Assembly: GCF_030272615.1 (NCBI RefSeq)
Contig: NC_081409.1
Location: forward strand, 238,415,832-238,479,831
Source of the DNA: Cryptomeria japonica
Taxonomy: Eukaryota > Streptophyta > Pinopsida > Cupressales > Cupressaceae
Direction of reading: 5' to 3'
DNA length: 64,000 bases
Shown: in pieces, positions 1 to 11,198 of the stretch
How positions within the stretch are numbered: position 1 is the stretch's first letter
How the letters are laid out: each line of letters starts with the position of its first letter
Translations under genes and position numbers: made by a program
The notes under the pieces: generated by a model
What the model was told of the DNA's origin: nothing
What the model saw: the letters and a program-made list of their open reading frames with translations, nothing else
Databases searched by the model: none

Positions 1-186
1 CAACCTTTGTCATTGATGCCAAAGGGGGAGTAGTGGGATGAGAAAATTCAAAACATAGGAATCATATGCTTAGGGGGAGCTCTCACATTTTTGGTAAACA
101 TTTTTGGTAACATTTTTGGACTACACATTTTTGGATACTTTTTGAAATTTCTCATGAGTGTTGCCATCAATGCCAAAGGGGGAGAT
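1..186 (+). mobile_element. 3' untranslated end of a copia element with polypurine tract
   Basis: Two copies of a segment reading roughly ATCAATGCCAAAGGGGGAG occur here, the second (about 167-185) directly before the LTR that starts at 187. A G-rich polypurine tract preceded by a 'gatgccaaa' module is what lies before the 3' LTR in family C further right (43828-43860 and 55329-55360, opposite strand), so this is the 3' non-coding end of a related plus-strand element whose coding part lies left of the window. No env-like ORF is visible. Confidence 0.7.
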
Positions 187-1011
187 TGTTGGTATATGCA
201 CACTCCAATGAGACATTGTATGTGATTAAAGGTTATGTCATTGATGGTAACCTTGCAATCCTATGGCACCGACAAGACATTATACCGGCAAAGTATTACA
301 CCGACAAGATAGTGCACCGGCATTAGCAGATCACACTCTACACTGGCACTCAGGACACCGACACCGGCACAAAAGAAAAGAAGTATACCAACACAGAGGA
401 TGACATGATTTTTGTTATATAATATTTTTATTATTATTGTAAGCCGACTTGGAAAATTGTAAAATGACTCTTATATATAAAGGAGATCATTGTAGACATT
501 TGTACAAGTGAAGTAGAAGCATTAAGGAAAATATTAGGCAGACCTAATGTGCGAAATATAGGTCAAAGGGTATGTGTAAAAAATAGAGCAGGAACCAGTA
601 CTGAATCTGGCATTGAAGATGCTATTGTAAAGCAGTACAAGTTATTAGATTAGTGTAATCCTTATTTGTAAGTCAGTGTGACTTCCCATTGAGCAGTGAG
701 CTCTAGGCAGTTGGCCTTCCTGCATGTGCAGGCCCCTATCGTAAGTAATATTTTCTTATTGGTCAGTGAGTGAATATTGTGGGTCACAAATCCCACCGAG
801 GTTTTTCCCACACCGAGTTTCCTCGTTAACATCTTGTGTTATGGTGTACTTTTCATGTGGATGTTTTTGATTCTGTTTATTGCATTATTTCTTGCATATC
901 GGTACACTGTTATATTATGTTCTGCATGTTTTAACTTAAGAAATTCTTATTACTAGTTAGATACTGATTCACACACCCCCCCCTTCCTCAGTATCTGTGG
1001 GAACCCTAACA
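187..1011 (+). repeat. 3' LTR of a copia element (825 bp)
   Basis: Starts TGTTGG right after a polypurine tract and ends CCTAACA. A TATATATAAA box lies at 472-481. Repeated accgac/accggc words lie in the first 200 bases (U3), and a 'cccaccgaggtttttcccacaccgag' type module near 790-830 resembles those in the other copia LTRs here. The sequence right of 1011 is the gag of a different copia element, so this element inserted into that gag. A 5-bp duplicate of aggag (1012-1016) is predicted at the unseen left end. Confidence 0.75.
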
Positions 1012-1013
1012 AG

Positions 1014-1646
1014 GAGAAATGCCAGATCTTTCTTTGTTCTTTGCCTGATTCATGGGATTATCTTGTTATGGCTATCAGTAGTACTTCTATTGTTTTGAAG
1101 TCTGAAGATGTGGTGGGTTTCCTACTTGGTGAAGAGATGTGAAGGAAGGTATCCATTGGTTCGAAGGAATCCCTAACTATTCGTGGAAGACCTAAGGAAA
1201 AAGGAAAGAAGAATGGGAAGCGCAATAAGTCCAAATCCAAAGGGAGATCCAAATCTCTTGGAAAGTCCAAAGTCATATGCTAGAATTGTAGTAAACCAGG
1301 TCACTTCTCTAAGGACTGCAAAGAAGAAAAGAAGAAGAAAAAGAATAAGTTTGATTATGATTCCGAGTCCGAGAAAGAAGATGGTGATGCATTCATTTAA
1401 GCTTTGGCTACTCATGCAGGTAATGACACATGGTTAATTGACTTAGGTGCATCTTTTCATATGACTTCCAATAAATATTAGTTTTCTAAATATGAATAAT
1501 TTAATGGAGGCAAGGTGTAATTTGGTGATGATTCACATTTAGACATTGTTGGTCGAGGTAAGGTTAGGATCACTTTTCCTGATGGTACAATAAAAAGGAT
1601 TAATGGTGTGCTGCATATCCCTGGTTTAAAATGAAATTTATTATCT
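1014..1646 (+). pseudogene. Copia gag C-terminus, zinc knuckle and protease (broken)
   Basis: The frame reads LPDSWDYLVMAIS near 1050, a conserved piece of copia gag (UBN2-type), then a lysine/arginine-rich stretch and a CX2CX4HX4C nucleocapsid knuckle near 1275-1322 (NCSKPGHFSKDC). The residue after the first cysteine is a TAG stop where Trp or Tyr is usual. The protease follows at about 1430-1475 as TWLIDLGASFHMT. The family motif is D-S/T-G, so the active-site Ser/Thr is replaced by Leu. Further in-frame stops occur at about 1140, 1398, 1480 and 1500. The product would have been the capsid and the aspartic protease that matures the polyprotein; it cannot be made from this copy. Confidence 0.85.
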
Positions 1647-2640
1647 GTGAGCAAACTGATAGATGCGGGTGTGCAGGTAGTCTTTTCTAATGCAGGATTT
1701 AAGATGATTAATGGTGCTATGGTGATTGCTAGAGGTGTTAGATTTGACACTTTGTATAAGCTAGAGGCATACACTATTGAGTGTAATAGCACTTCTATAA
1801 AAAGTAAATCTATGGATACTTCGTTGGAAGATTTGAGGGTTTCACCTTCAGCGGATGGACATGGTTTTTGGGTACCTAAGGGTGCTCTTTCTTCTGAAGC
1901 AAAGTTACCTACAAAGAATACTATGTTATGGCACCAGAGACTTGGCCATATTGGAGAAAAGGGTCCGAGGACCTTGAAAAATAAAAACCTTGTTGAAGGT
2001 TTGAATGATTGTAATCTTGACTTTGATTTCTCTGAGCATTGCATTTATGGAAAACAAAACCTCGTTCAGTTTTACTTGAGTTCTCATAAATCATGTGGTG
2101 TTTTGGATCTTATTCATTCTGATGTGTTTGGTCCTATAGATATTCTTCCGATTGGAAAATCCACATATTATGTTTCATTTATTGATTATTTTAGTAGGAC
2201 ATCGATATACTTTCTAAAGAGTAAATTTGAAGTTTTCAGTTGTTTTACAGAATTTAAAGCAATGGTTGATTTGTAGAATGGAAAGAAAATTAAATGTTTG
2301 AGGACTGATGATAGTGGTGAATTTTTCTCTAATGATTTTGATAATTCTGTAAAGAGTGGGGTATTAATAGACAGAAGACAACTTCATATTCTCCATAGCG
2401 GGATGGAGTTGCAAAAAGAATGAACAAGACACTGATGGAGAAGGCTATGAGTATGTTGAGTGGTGTTGGTCTAGAACAAATTTTTTGAGCTGAAGTTGTT
2501 GCTACTGCTTGCTACCTAATTAACAGGCCTCCTACATCAGCTCTTATTGATAAAACACCTATGGAAGCATGGTCTAGTCATAATCCTTCATTAAGACATC
2601 TTAGAATTTTTTGTTGTGAAGCATATGCACATGTGCCAAA
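1647..2640 (+). pseudogene. Copia GAG-pre-integrase and integrase core (broken)
   Basis: An open stretch at 1647-2276 carries LWHQRLGHIGEKG (start of the HHCC zinc-binding module, about 1927-1965), EHCIYGKQ (its cysteine end) and VLDLIHSDVFGP (first catalytic Asp of the DDE integrase). A TAG at 2274-2276 interrupts it. The same frame continues with LRTDDSGEFF (second Asp region, about 2298-2330). A further frame has DGVAKRMNKTL (about 2397-2430), where the third catalytic residue, normally Glu in N-G-V-A-E-R, is Lys. Integrase inserts the cDNA into host DNA; this copy lacks its third acidic residue and is split by stops. Confidence 0.85.
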
Positions 2641-3074
2641 GGAGAAGTGAACAAAGTTGGAGAACAAGGCTATGAAATGCATTTTCATCGATTATAGTTA
2701 TGGTGTGAAAGGATACAAGCTTTGGGACCCTGTTGCACAAAAGGTAATTTATAGTAGAAGTGCTATTTTTAGAGAAATTAAGTCTCCTTCTGTTACATTG
2801 CAGCCATAACAAACTAAACAGAAAGATGTGATTCAATTCCCTTCTACACCTGAAAGAGTTGAATCAAGACCACTTGATAGGCAAGAAGTTGAGGAGGGCT
2901 CATCTAGCTCTAAATCTTCAGAAGAGGAGGAAGAACCTCTAACTTAGCTTGTTCGAAGGTCTACAAGACATAGACAACCACCTGAAAGGTATACACCTGG
3001 TGATTGGAGATGTATTTATTCTTTGAATACTTATGTGGATGAACCTAGATTTGTAGAAGAGGCATTAGGTATGA

Positions 3075-3789
3075 ATGATGCATAATCCTGTAAGATTTCT
3101 ATGGAAGAAAAAAATGACAGATTTGAAAAAGAATGATACATGGGATCTTGTACCATTGCCTGAAGGACGAAATTTTGTTGGTTGCAAATGGGCATTCAAG
3201 AAAAATATTCGTTCAGATGGAAGCATGGAGAAGTATAAAGCAAGGTTGGTTGCAAAAGCTACTCTTAGGTTGAGGGTGTTGATTATGGTGAGATATTTTC
3301 TCCTGTTGCAAAAATCACATCCATTAGATTTTTGATTTCTATTGTTGTTGCTTATGATTTAGAGGTTGAGCAAATGGATGTGAAAACTGCTTTCCTTCAT
3401 GGTGATTTGGAGGAGGATGTTTATATGACACAACCGTAGCACTATATGGTGAAAGTAATTTGGTATGTGAATTAAAGAAATCTTTGTATGGCCTCAAACA
3501 GAGTCCTAGGATGTGTTACCATAAATTTGATACATATATGCTGAGTTTGGTATTTGAGTGCTCTAAACCAGATCATTGTGTTTATTATAGATCTGATGGT
3601 GATCATTTCTTGTACATTGCATTGTATGTTGATGATATGTTATTCATTGGTAAAGGGAAAGGTATGATTTCAGAACTAAAGTCTCAGATCACTGCTAAAT
3701 TTGAAATGAAATATCTTAGTGATATAAAGCACATTCTTGGGATGGAAATTAGAAGAGATAGAGTGAACAAAAATCTATGGCTAGGCTAG
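3075..3789 (+). pseudogene. Copia reverse transcriptase (broken)
   Basis: The segment at 3075-3335 encodes [13 protein letters not shown] and KYKARLVAK, the N-terminal entry to the copia RVT_2 domain. A frameshift near 3265 is followed by EQMDVKTAFLHGDLEED (about 3366-3416) in another frame, then a stop near 3437. The segment at 3460-3789 has SLYGLKQSPRMCY and the YVDD catalytic box (3625-3636). It ends at a TAG at 3787-3789. The two catalytic aspartates of YVDD are intact, but the domain is in at least three pieces. Confidence 0.9.
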
Positions 3790-3954
3790 AGTAAGAATGT
3801 GAATTTAGTTTTGCAGAGGTTAAACATGCAAGATTGTAGACCATTATGTGTTCCTTTTGCAGTTGAAATGAAATTATCTGCTTCAAATTGTCCTACATCC
3901 CCATAGGAGATGGAAGGCATGAGCATAATGTGTTACTAGAGTGTAGTTGGAAGT

Positions 3955-4614
3955 TTGATGTATGCTATGGTCTATACTAGACTAGACATTGCCCAAATAG
4001 TGGGAGTTCCTTCCAGATATATGTCTAATCCTAGTAGAGTTCATTGTGATGCAGTCAAAAGAGTTTTTAGATATTTGAAGGGTACCTCAGAGTACTCTTT
4101 GTGTTATCATGGTAATTTGGTTGGAGACATGACTTCCCTTGATATTCATGGCTATATGGATTCAGATTGGGCAGGTGATATTGATAGCAGAAGATCCACC
4201 AGTGCTTATGTGTTTTCTTTATTTGGTGGTGCAATTAGTTGGATGAGTAAGCGACATGTTGTGGTTGCTTTGTCTACTACTGAAGAAGAGTATATGGAAG
4301 CTACTCATGCTTGTAAAGAAGCCATTTGTCTTAAGAGTCTATGTTCAGATATTAGCATAAAACAAGGTACAATGACAGTTTATTGTGATAGTCAAAGTGT
4401 GATCTGCTTAGCCGAGAACCCAAATTTTCATGCCCGAATCAAACATATTGATGTTCAATATCATTTTGTCAGAGATATGGTCGAAGATGGCAGGGTGAAG
4501 CTGGTTAAGGTAGAAACTTTGATGATTGTTGCAGATGCTTTAACTAAGGTTGTGAGAACAAAGAAGCTCAGATGGTGTTCAGAGTCTATGGACCTCATGG
4601 CCCCTAGCAATTGA
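3955..4614 (+). pseudogene. Copia RNase H domain (open 219-codon fragment)
   Basis: The best-preserved piece of this element. It begins in the RT-connection motif (YAMVYTRLDIAQIVG, normally CTRPDIAHAV), has GYMDSDWAGD with the first catalytic Asp, SRRSTSAYVF, STTEEEYMEA with the catalytic Glu, and VYCDSQSVI with the third acidic residue. It ends in DALTKVV, the usual copia polyprotein C terminus. RNase H removes genomic RNA from the RNA:cDNA hybrid. It was once the C-terminal end of the gag-pol polyprotein, so the ATG at its left edge is not a real start. Confidence 0.9.
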
Positions 4615-4668
4615 TTTATTGTGTTGATACTCCCTTTTCTCTTGCAAGGTGTTTGACAAGTGGAAGAA

Positions 4669-5511
4669 TGTTGGGAAAATGGTGTCTCAAACTTTCATTT
4701 ACATGAGGTTACTATTTATAGATAAGCATTCTAGTAAAGTTACATCACAAGATCACAACTAGTTTTGAACATATTAAAGTTTTCATTTTGGAGGGGTGCA
4801 ATGAAAGGTTTAAATTTAATTTTGAGGACTTTATAGGCCCCTAAATGTCTTGAAAAGTGGGCGTAAGTGGCATAGATATTTACAAGGCAAGAGAGAACTT
4901 CGTGAGCTTTCTGGTGCTTCAAACAGTTCATCAATAGGACACACGGTTCTAAAGTTATGGCCTTCGGAAGTTTGCACTCCTGAAATAGGAAATATAAAAT
5001 GTATCAGACATAAATGAGTTGTAAAAGGGAGGGACACATGTTGATGTGTGTTTTAACACGTCATAGGGCATCTAGAAGGGAGATAAGATCATCTACACCT
5101 TATTGGGTGGTTTTAGCCCATGGTTTTGTAATATCGTTTGATCGTTTCTTGTATTATATCTCCTATATATGAGGTGTGTGAGATAGAGGTTGTGTGTAAG
5201 AGTCTTATGGTGATTGAGTTACCTCAGAGTCTCTGATTAGTGGTACTCCTGCGAAGATCTTTCTTTGTAAGTATATTGTAATCTGTTATTGATTGTTGAA
5301 TAATATATTGAGTTGCTATTGGAGTGTGGGGTTTTTCTCTCAAAAGGATTTTCCCCACGTAAATCACTGTGTTGTTGTGTTGTGGTATGCATGATATTTT
5401 GATTATTTCTATTAAGTTTCTATAACTATTGTAATGTTCTACAAATTTTTTTGCATTATCCTCCTCTCAAGGTTAGTGTAGGAAGTTGTTCTGATACTTA
5501 ATTTCCTTACA
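4669..5511 (+). repeat. 3' LTR of the 1012-4668 copia element (843 bp)
   Basis: Starts TGTTGGGAAA after a purine-rich tract (about 4651-4668) and ends TTTCCTTACA, an imperfect inverted match to the start. A TATATAT box lies at about 5164-5170. The copia module 'ggtttttctctcaaaaggattttcc' lies near 5330-5355. No 5' partner exists in the window. Confidence 0.75.
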
Positions 5512-6735
5512 ATTTGGGCCCTTACTTTAGGTGTGCCCTTTTCCTATATCATTTTGTCTATAAGGGTCATATCCCATTTTAAATTTCAAAGCACTTTATT
5601 CCCTAGTTAAATGTCAACAACCCTAATATAAATTCTAGATTTGATATTAGGGACCTATTATTACGCTTCCCTTAAAACTTGGGCCTATTTTGTTGGGACA
5701 CTCTAAACAATTCGAAAGTGTCCAATGGTTTTTGGCTAAAATTTTGGGAAAGTAATGTGTCAGCCTTAATATTTTATCTCAAAATTTGGATGTGACCATT
5801 GTAAATCGGCCTAAAAGTGAAAATACCTTGAGAAACCTATATAAGACATCATCCCAATTCATTTCATAATCTCATCTTAACAATTCTAGAGCAATGTTCT
5901 TCCTCAAGAGTAGATTTAAGCACAAGGAGAGTCAAGCTACAACAAGTTGTTTTCAAATATGTTTTTATGATGAATTTTTTTATAACATACCATGTTATTG
6001 CATCAACACTTGGAGGAGTTATCCTAAGAACATTGCATCATCAATCAAAGACATAATCATTTCATTAGCACTTCAATCTAGCATTTCTTTCCAATTTAGC
6101 CCCTGCCTCACCAAGGGTAAGATCTCTTTTTCATCATAATTGTTGTAGGGTTAATTTCAACCCTAGGTTTGACTTAGGAAAACCCCTATACAACCCAACA
6201 CCACCTTCTCCCCCTTTTACAGGTTTAGAAACAAGTTTCAAGCTCAATTTGAAGGTACATGAGCTCTTAGGACATAAAATAGTGATTCTCAAAAAGTTCC
6301 ATCAGAAAAAAGGTAGTTCATTGACAACAAGCACCTATGTCATAGGACTAGGGCACATAATGCCATACCCCTCTCTATTAGGGCTTGAATTTGGAGGGAA
6401 GATAGTACAAAGGCTTATGATATTAGATTTAGCTTTCATACTCAGTTGTGTATTTGATAGGACTAAGGTGCCTAGATATAATGTCCAGGCATTTGGGGGT
6501 CTTCTTTCTATCATAGGCTTCTCTCTACATCCCCTTTCTAATTCTATATTTCACATTTGATTTATCAGATCTGCATTTGTTTGTTTATGTTGATTATTGC
6601 AACTTTTAGATCATTTGACCTAGTTCTTTCATTTTGAGTTTCTAATCATATCCAATCAATCAAATCAAAAGAGAACAATTATTCCATCAAATGACCACGT
6701 CTCCTAAGGGACTGAAGTTGTGCCTAATTGGTTGT
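5512..6735. other. No intact gene; LTR-like sequence at 5691-6200
   Basis: The stretch 5691-6200 begins TGTTGGGAC and ends CCCAACA, has a CTATATAAG box near 5839, and is followed by CT-rich sequence. This suggests a decayed LTR, but there is no target duplication (tattt versus ccacc), no primer site and no coding sequence beside it. A 103-codon frame at 6249-6560 (+) has no recognisable domain. The remainder to 6735 holds nothing I recognise. Confidence 0.3.
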
Positions 6736-8942
6736 ATTTCATTGTAATTGATAGGATTAATTTTGATTCCTAGTTTGCATGTTTGGACTAGTGAACCCCA
6801 TTTCCACTATATTACACATAGTTTTTTTTCTTAATAATTAATATTTATCTTTGTAATACACTTAAAATTTTACTTATTATTATTATTTTATTGCCAACAC
6901 ATAAATTTTTAGCGTAGCGCAATTTGGGTGAGGTCACAAGCATGAACTTCATCCTTGGCACAAACACATTATATTAATGCAAATAGTTCAAACTCATGAG
7001 ATCCATAGCCTAGTAGAGGCATAATGCTTGTGGGCACACTAATCTAGAATGAGTTTGGAGTATGAAGACATGGGCATGAACACCAAAAAATTCAACATAA
7101 AGATTCAAGATTGAGACCACATTATATCAAGGGAACAAAACCTACAATCACAATGACCCAATAGAGGTTTGAACCTTATTGGCTACAACAACAATGTCAC
7201 GATATAATGATTGCATTATGCCATTAATGATAAGTTTTTAAAGTAGTGTATAATATATTTAGAGGGTAAGAGAACAATTTATTTGATTTGGACAAGTTTA
7301 ACCTAACAATAAATTAGAAATATGAATTTACATGCAAAAAATACTCATGAGCGAGATGAGTCAATTCTTGTACTTGAGTTGGAGGAGGTTGTGCTGAGGG
7401 TGGAGAGTAAGAACAAGGTTGTGCTGCCAAATGTGGAGAGGTTGAGGGGTTTGTATTTAAGCTTGACCTTGATAACCTCTCTATATGTAAAAGCAAAATC
7501 AAGAAACTATAGGACAAAATTATATTGAAAACCAATATGGATGTCATTAATTATATCAATCATATTAGAAAGTCTGAAAATAAATGGATTAAATATGATT
7601 ACCAACACTCAATACAAATCTATCTTTTAGTTAATTGTCAATATCACTTCGATCAAACCTGGATACTGTAGACACCTAAAATTAATATTTAATTAATTTA
7701 AGCTTGTCAACATAATTGATTGATTTAATTGTGTTATCCTTATTCCTCTTAGTGATAATTAAATCCAATTTAATTAATCATGTCACTATTAATTAATTTA
7801 TCAAATAAATTAATTATTTCCCTTATTCTTCTAAAGTCCCTCCAATAATTATTTCATCTAAATCCACTCAGTTAATTAATTCTAATTAATTAACCTAGTC
7901 ACGTGATTCCTACAAATCACTTTTCCTAATCCCACTCAACCTAATTAATCCTTCTAGAATATCTCATAATCATGTTTATCAATATCCTTCAATTTTATAT
8001 TCCCACTCATGTCACATCAACATTGAGCCTCTCAAAGAAATTCAAATTTCTTTGAATCCCTCCATGCATCCTTATTTTGAAATTTTTAATTTCTCATTTT
8101 GAAATTCAAATTTCCTTTCCTCAAGGAATTTTATATTTCTGTTTATTTTCCCAAGACACCCTTGATCCATGCCTTCTATCTTAAATCAATCTCAACCCTC
8201 CATAAGAAAATCAATCTTGGCCCTTCATTGGCCTCCTCCAATCTATAAATGAGAAGATCATTTCCTCACAAAAGGATCCACTTCCTCTAGAGCATTCTCA
8301 TGCTGCCCATTTCTCTTCTATCTTCTTCCTTCAATCTTCCAATCCAAATCCATCCAAAATCCTATCAAATCCTATCAAATCCAATCCCTCTTGTTGAGCA
8401 AAGGAGAGCAATCCACATCCCATCAAGGACCAATCCACTCAAGTGAGGAAGGGGCACATTCTTCACTTCATCGAAGGTCCAATCCGAAGGAGAAGACAAG
8501 ATAGCAAGGTATAGGTGGTTTGTTTGATATTTTATGTCTTCTTTGGATACTAACAATCCATCCTACGTTTGCTTATTTTCCCCTCTTCAGATACTTAATA
8601 GAGTTGAAATTATAGTTTTATATTATTATTGAATAAGATGTGTGCATATAGTAATATAAAATCAATATAATTTATCATCTTCAATAGATATAATGGGAAA
8701 TCATAATGACTATATGCAATTTTCCACACAAGGCGACTCCTTTGGTGGCAGAAGTAATTTTCATATTAATTTAGCCCTCCTCGTCACAAGACAAAAGGAC
8801 TATGATGATGGCGATAATAGTTTACAATATCATTTCAAACATATATAATATGGTGAAAAATCATAACAACTATATAAGTTTTAAACTAAAAAAAATAAAG
8901 TCAAATGACTAGTCTTTTAAAATAATGGATTGAAATTAAATG
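6736..8942. repeat. Direct repeat, copy 1 (interrupted by a solo LTR)
   Basis: Matches 9687-11198 in direct orientation, beginning at gtaattgatagg and ending at aaattaaatga. Without its 928-bp insertion (LTR plus one TSD) the unit is about 1.28 kb. It is AT-rich, with no coding sequence and no recognised family. Short frames inside it (for example near 7322-7547) are in sequence shared by both copies and do not resemble proteins I know. Confidence 0.8.
7667..8589 (+). mobile_element. Solo LTR, TGTAGACAC family (923 bp), TSD gatac
   Basis: Begins TGTAGACACC, ends CTCTTCA, and is flanked by a perfect 5-bp duplication gatac (7662-7666 and 8590-8594). The empty site is visible in the second repeat copy (10598-10604 reads ggatacttaatag without an insert), which proves insertion. 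A TATAAATG box is at 8244-8251. There is no internal region, so it is a solo LTR left by recombination. Related LTRs are at 13516, 31647 (-) and 33907 (-). Confidence 0.92.
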
Positions 8943-9686
8943 ATACACATGGGTTAGGGGTCATTTTAAGTACTTATCTTGTACTTGGGTCAACATATGA
9001 CCTTTCAAACCTTGTCATATCAAGGAATGATGATATTTTTGTTGTGGGCTTGGAGAAGTGACTTGTCTCACTCTCCAACCCACTTCCCAAAGTGCATTTA
9101 TGAACCTTGGGGAGAGGAAAAAGGTTCACACATGTGAGCCACCTTCCAAGTTTGGGATAAGTGTAAAAGTACACTTTACAACTCCCCCAAAAAATTCTCA
9201 CACATCTAGGAGGACTTATGAGGGAGTGTAGTGAGAATGAAAGAATGGGAAGGTGACAAGTGTCACCTCCCCATTCAAGGGATTCAAGTTTGAATCCCTA
9301 CTTAATCTCCAATGAAGGAGGGACTTAGTGGGTGGAGGGGGGTGGGGAGCTTGATTTTGAGAAGTCAAGTCATTATTTTCTATGTAGGCTTTTCTTTTGG
9401 GGAAGGAAGTGCTTGCAATATTTAGAATTGGCTAGCTATGAGAAGCAACCATGAAAGAAAGAGGAGTCTATTCCTCACAAATCTCATTAAGTGATAAGTT
9501 TATTCCTCCTTATGTAGCCTTCTCTCTGTGATGTTTTATTATTATTGCATGCTATGTACTCTAGGTGGTTTGCTTTTATTTGTATTTTGAGAGTTAAAGA
9601 AAAATGTGTTCGTAAATATCTTGTGGGGGTTGTAGTTGTGATTTATAAATCTTTATTTTTAATAATGAACTTCGTAAATATTTGTG
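8943..9686. other. Spacer between the direct repeats; no gene seen
   Basis: Contains a perfect hairpin GGTGACAAGTGTCACC near 9253-9270, similar to a motif in the TGTAGACAC LTRs. No convincing coding sequence; the minus-strand frame at 8974-9201 has no recognisable domain. Confidence 0.5.
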
Positions 9687-11198
9687 AGTAATTGATAGGA
9701 TTAATTTTGATTCATAGTTTTCATGTTTAGACTAGTGAACCCCTTTTTCCCTACATTACACATTATTTTTTGTTAATAATTAATCTTTCTCTTTGTAATA
9801 TACTTAAAATTTTACTTAATATTATTATTTTATTGGCAACACATAAATTTTTACTGTAGTGCAATTTGGGTGAGGTCACAAACATGAACTTCATCCTTAG
9901 CACAAACACATTAGATTAATGCAAATAGTTCAAACTCATGAGCTCCATAGCTAGTAGAGGCACAATGCTTGTGGGCACACTAATCTAGTGAGAGTTTGGA
10001 GTATGAAGACATGGGCATGAACACAAACAACATCAACACAAAGATTCAAGATTGAGACCGCATTATATCAAGGGAACAAAACCTACAATCACAACGACCC
10101 AATAGAGGTTTGAACCTTATTGGCTACAACAACAATGCCATGATATAATGAATGCATTATGCCGTTAATGATAAAATTTTTAAGTAGTGTATAATATATT
10201 TAGAGGGTAAGAGCACAATTTGTTTGATTTGGACAAGTTTAACTAAACAATAAATTAGAAATATAAATTTACATGCAAAAAATACTCATGAGCAAGATGA
10301 GTCAATTATTGTACTTGAGTTGGAGGAGGTTGTGCTGAGGGTGGAGAGTAAGAACAAGGATGTGTTGCCAAATGTGGTGAGGTTGAGGGGCTTGTCTCTG
10401 AGCTTGACCTTGATAGCCTCTCTATATGCAAAAGCAAAATCAAGAAACTATAGGACAAAATTATATTGCAAACCAACGTGGATGTCATTAATTATATCAA
10501 CATTAGGAAGTCTGAAAATAAATGGATTAATTATGATTACCAACACTCAATACAAATCTATCTTTTAGTTAATTGTCAATATCATTTCGATCAAACATGG
10601 ATACTTAATAGAGTTGAAATTATAGTCTTATATTATTATTGAATAAGATGTGTGCATATAGTAATATAAAATCAATATAATTTGTCATCTTCAATAGATA
10701 TAATGGGAAATCATAATGTCTATATGCAATTTTCCACACAAGGCGACTCCTTTGGTGGTAGAAGTAATTTTCATATTAATTTAAGCCCTGAACGGTATTG
10801 TGGTTGGCTTGGGCTGGTTGTTTGCTCCCTCATCGTGCTTGGGTTCAACTCACATCACAAGACGTCTACCGGATTTCCCTGGTGACAAGGCTATCGGGCG
10901 GTCTTGCCACCTCCAGTGGACTAGTCTTGCCTCAACTCTTGCCTCAACTCGCCTTAGGTACTCAAGATATGGGTTGTTGGGCGTTGGGTTGGGACACGGG
11001 GATACCACTGGGTTAAATTTGTTTTAGCCCTCCTCATCACAAGACAAATGGACTACGATGATGGCGATACTAGTTTCCAATATTATTTCAAACATATATA
11101 ATATGGTGAAAAATCATAACAACTATATAAGTTTTAAGTTAAAAAAATAAAGTCAAATGACTAGTCTTTTCAAATAATGGATTGAAATTAAATGAAAA
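9687..11198. repeat. Direct repeat, copy 2 (interrupted by a SINE)
   Basis: Second copy of the unit at 6736-8942, about 1.26 kb without its SINE. It lacks the solo LTR that splits copy 1, and copy 1 lacks its SINE, so both insertions came after the duplication. Confidence 0.8.
10790..11035 (+). mobile_element. tRNA-derived SINE (246 bp), TSD agccct
   Basis: A GC-rich insert absent from repeat copy 1 (about 8787). It is flanked by agccct at 10784-10789 and 11036-11041. A sequence matching the RNA polymerase III B-box consensus GGTTCRANYC lies at 10842-10851 (GGTTCAACTC), with an A-box-like TGGCTTGGGCTGG about 25-35 bases upstream. It ends in a T-rich tail (gggttaaatttgtttt). It encodes no protein, so it would depend on LINE machinery. 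The family is not identified. Confidence 0.75.

Larger units (their letters stand above)
1012..5511 (+). mobile_element. Truncated, decayed Ty1/copia retrotransposon (gag-pol plus 3' LTR)
   Basis: The copia domain order gag, protease, integrase, reverse transcriptase, RNase H is recognisable on the plus strand, followed by a 3' LTR. The 5' LTR and most of gag are missing because another element's LTR (187-1011) abuts the gag. Many stops and frameshifts split the polyprotein, so this is a pseudo-element. Confidence 0.9.

Noticed and set aside
1-186. An env-like gene of a SIRE-type element
   Set aside because: Only untranslated sequence and polypurine tracts are visible; no frame is open across the segment.
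5691-6200. Solo LTR with TGTTGGG..CCCAACA ends
   Set aside because: The ends and a TATA-like box are suggestive, but the flanking 5-mers differ (tattt and ccacc), and no primer site or polypurine tract adjoins. Kept only as LTR-like sequence at low confidence.
6249-6560. 103-codon frame as a possible gene
   Set aside because: No known domain, no signal peptide, no start context and no support from repeats or conservation in the window.
10798-11027. Overlapping frames rich in Gly/Leu at the GC-rich insert
   Set aside because: The insert is a SINE with a B box and target duplication; the open frames follow from its GC content and short length.
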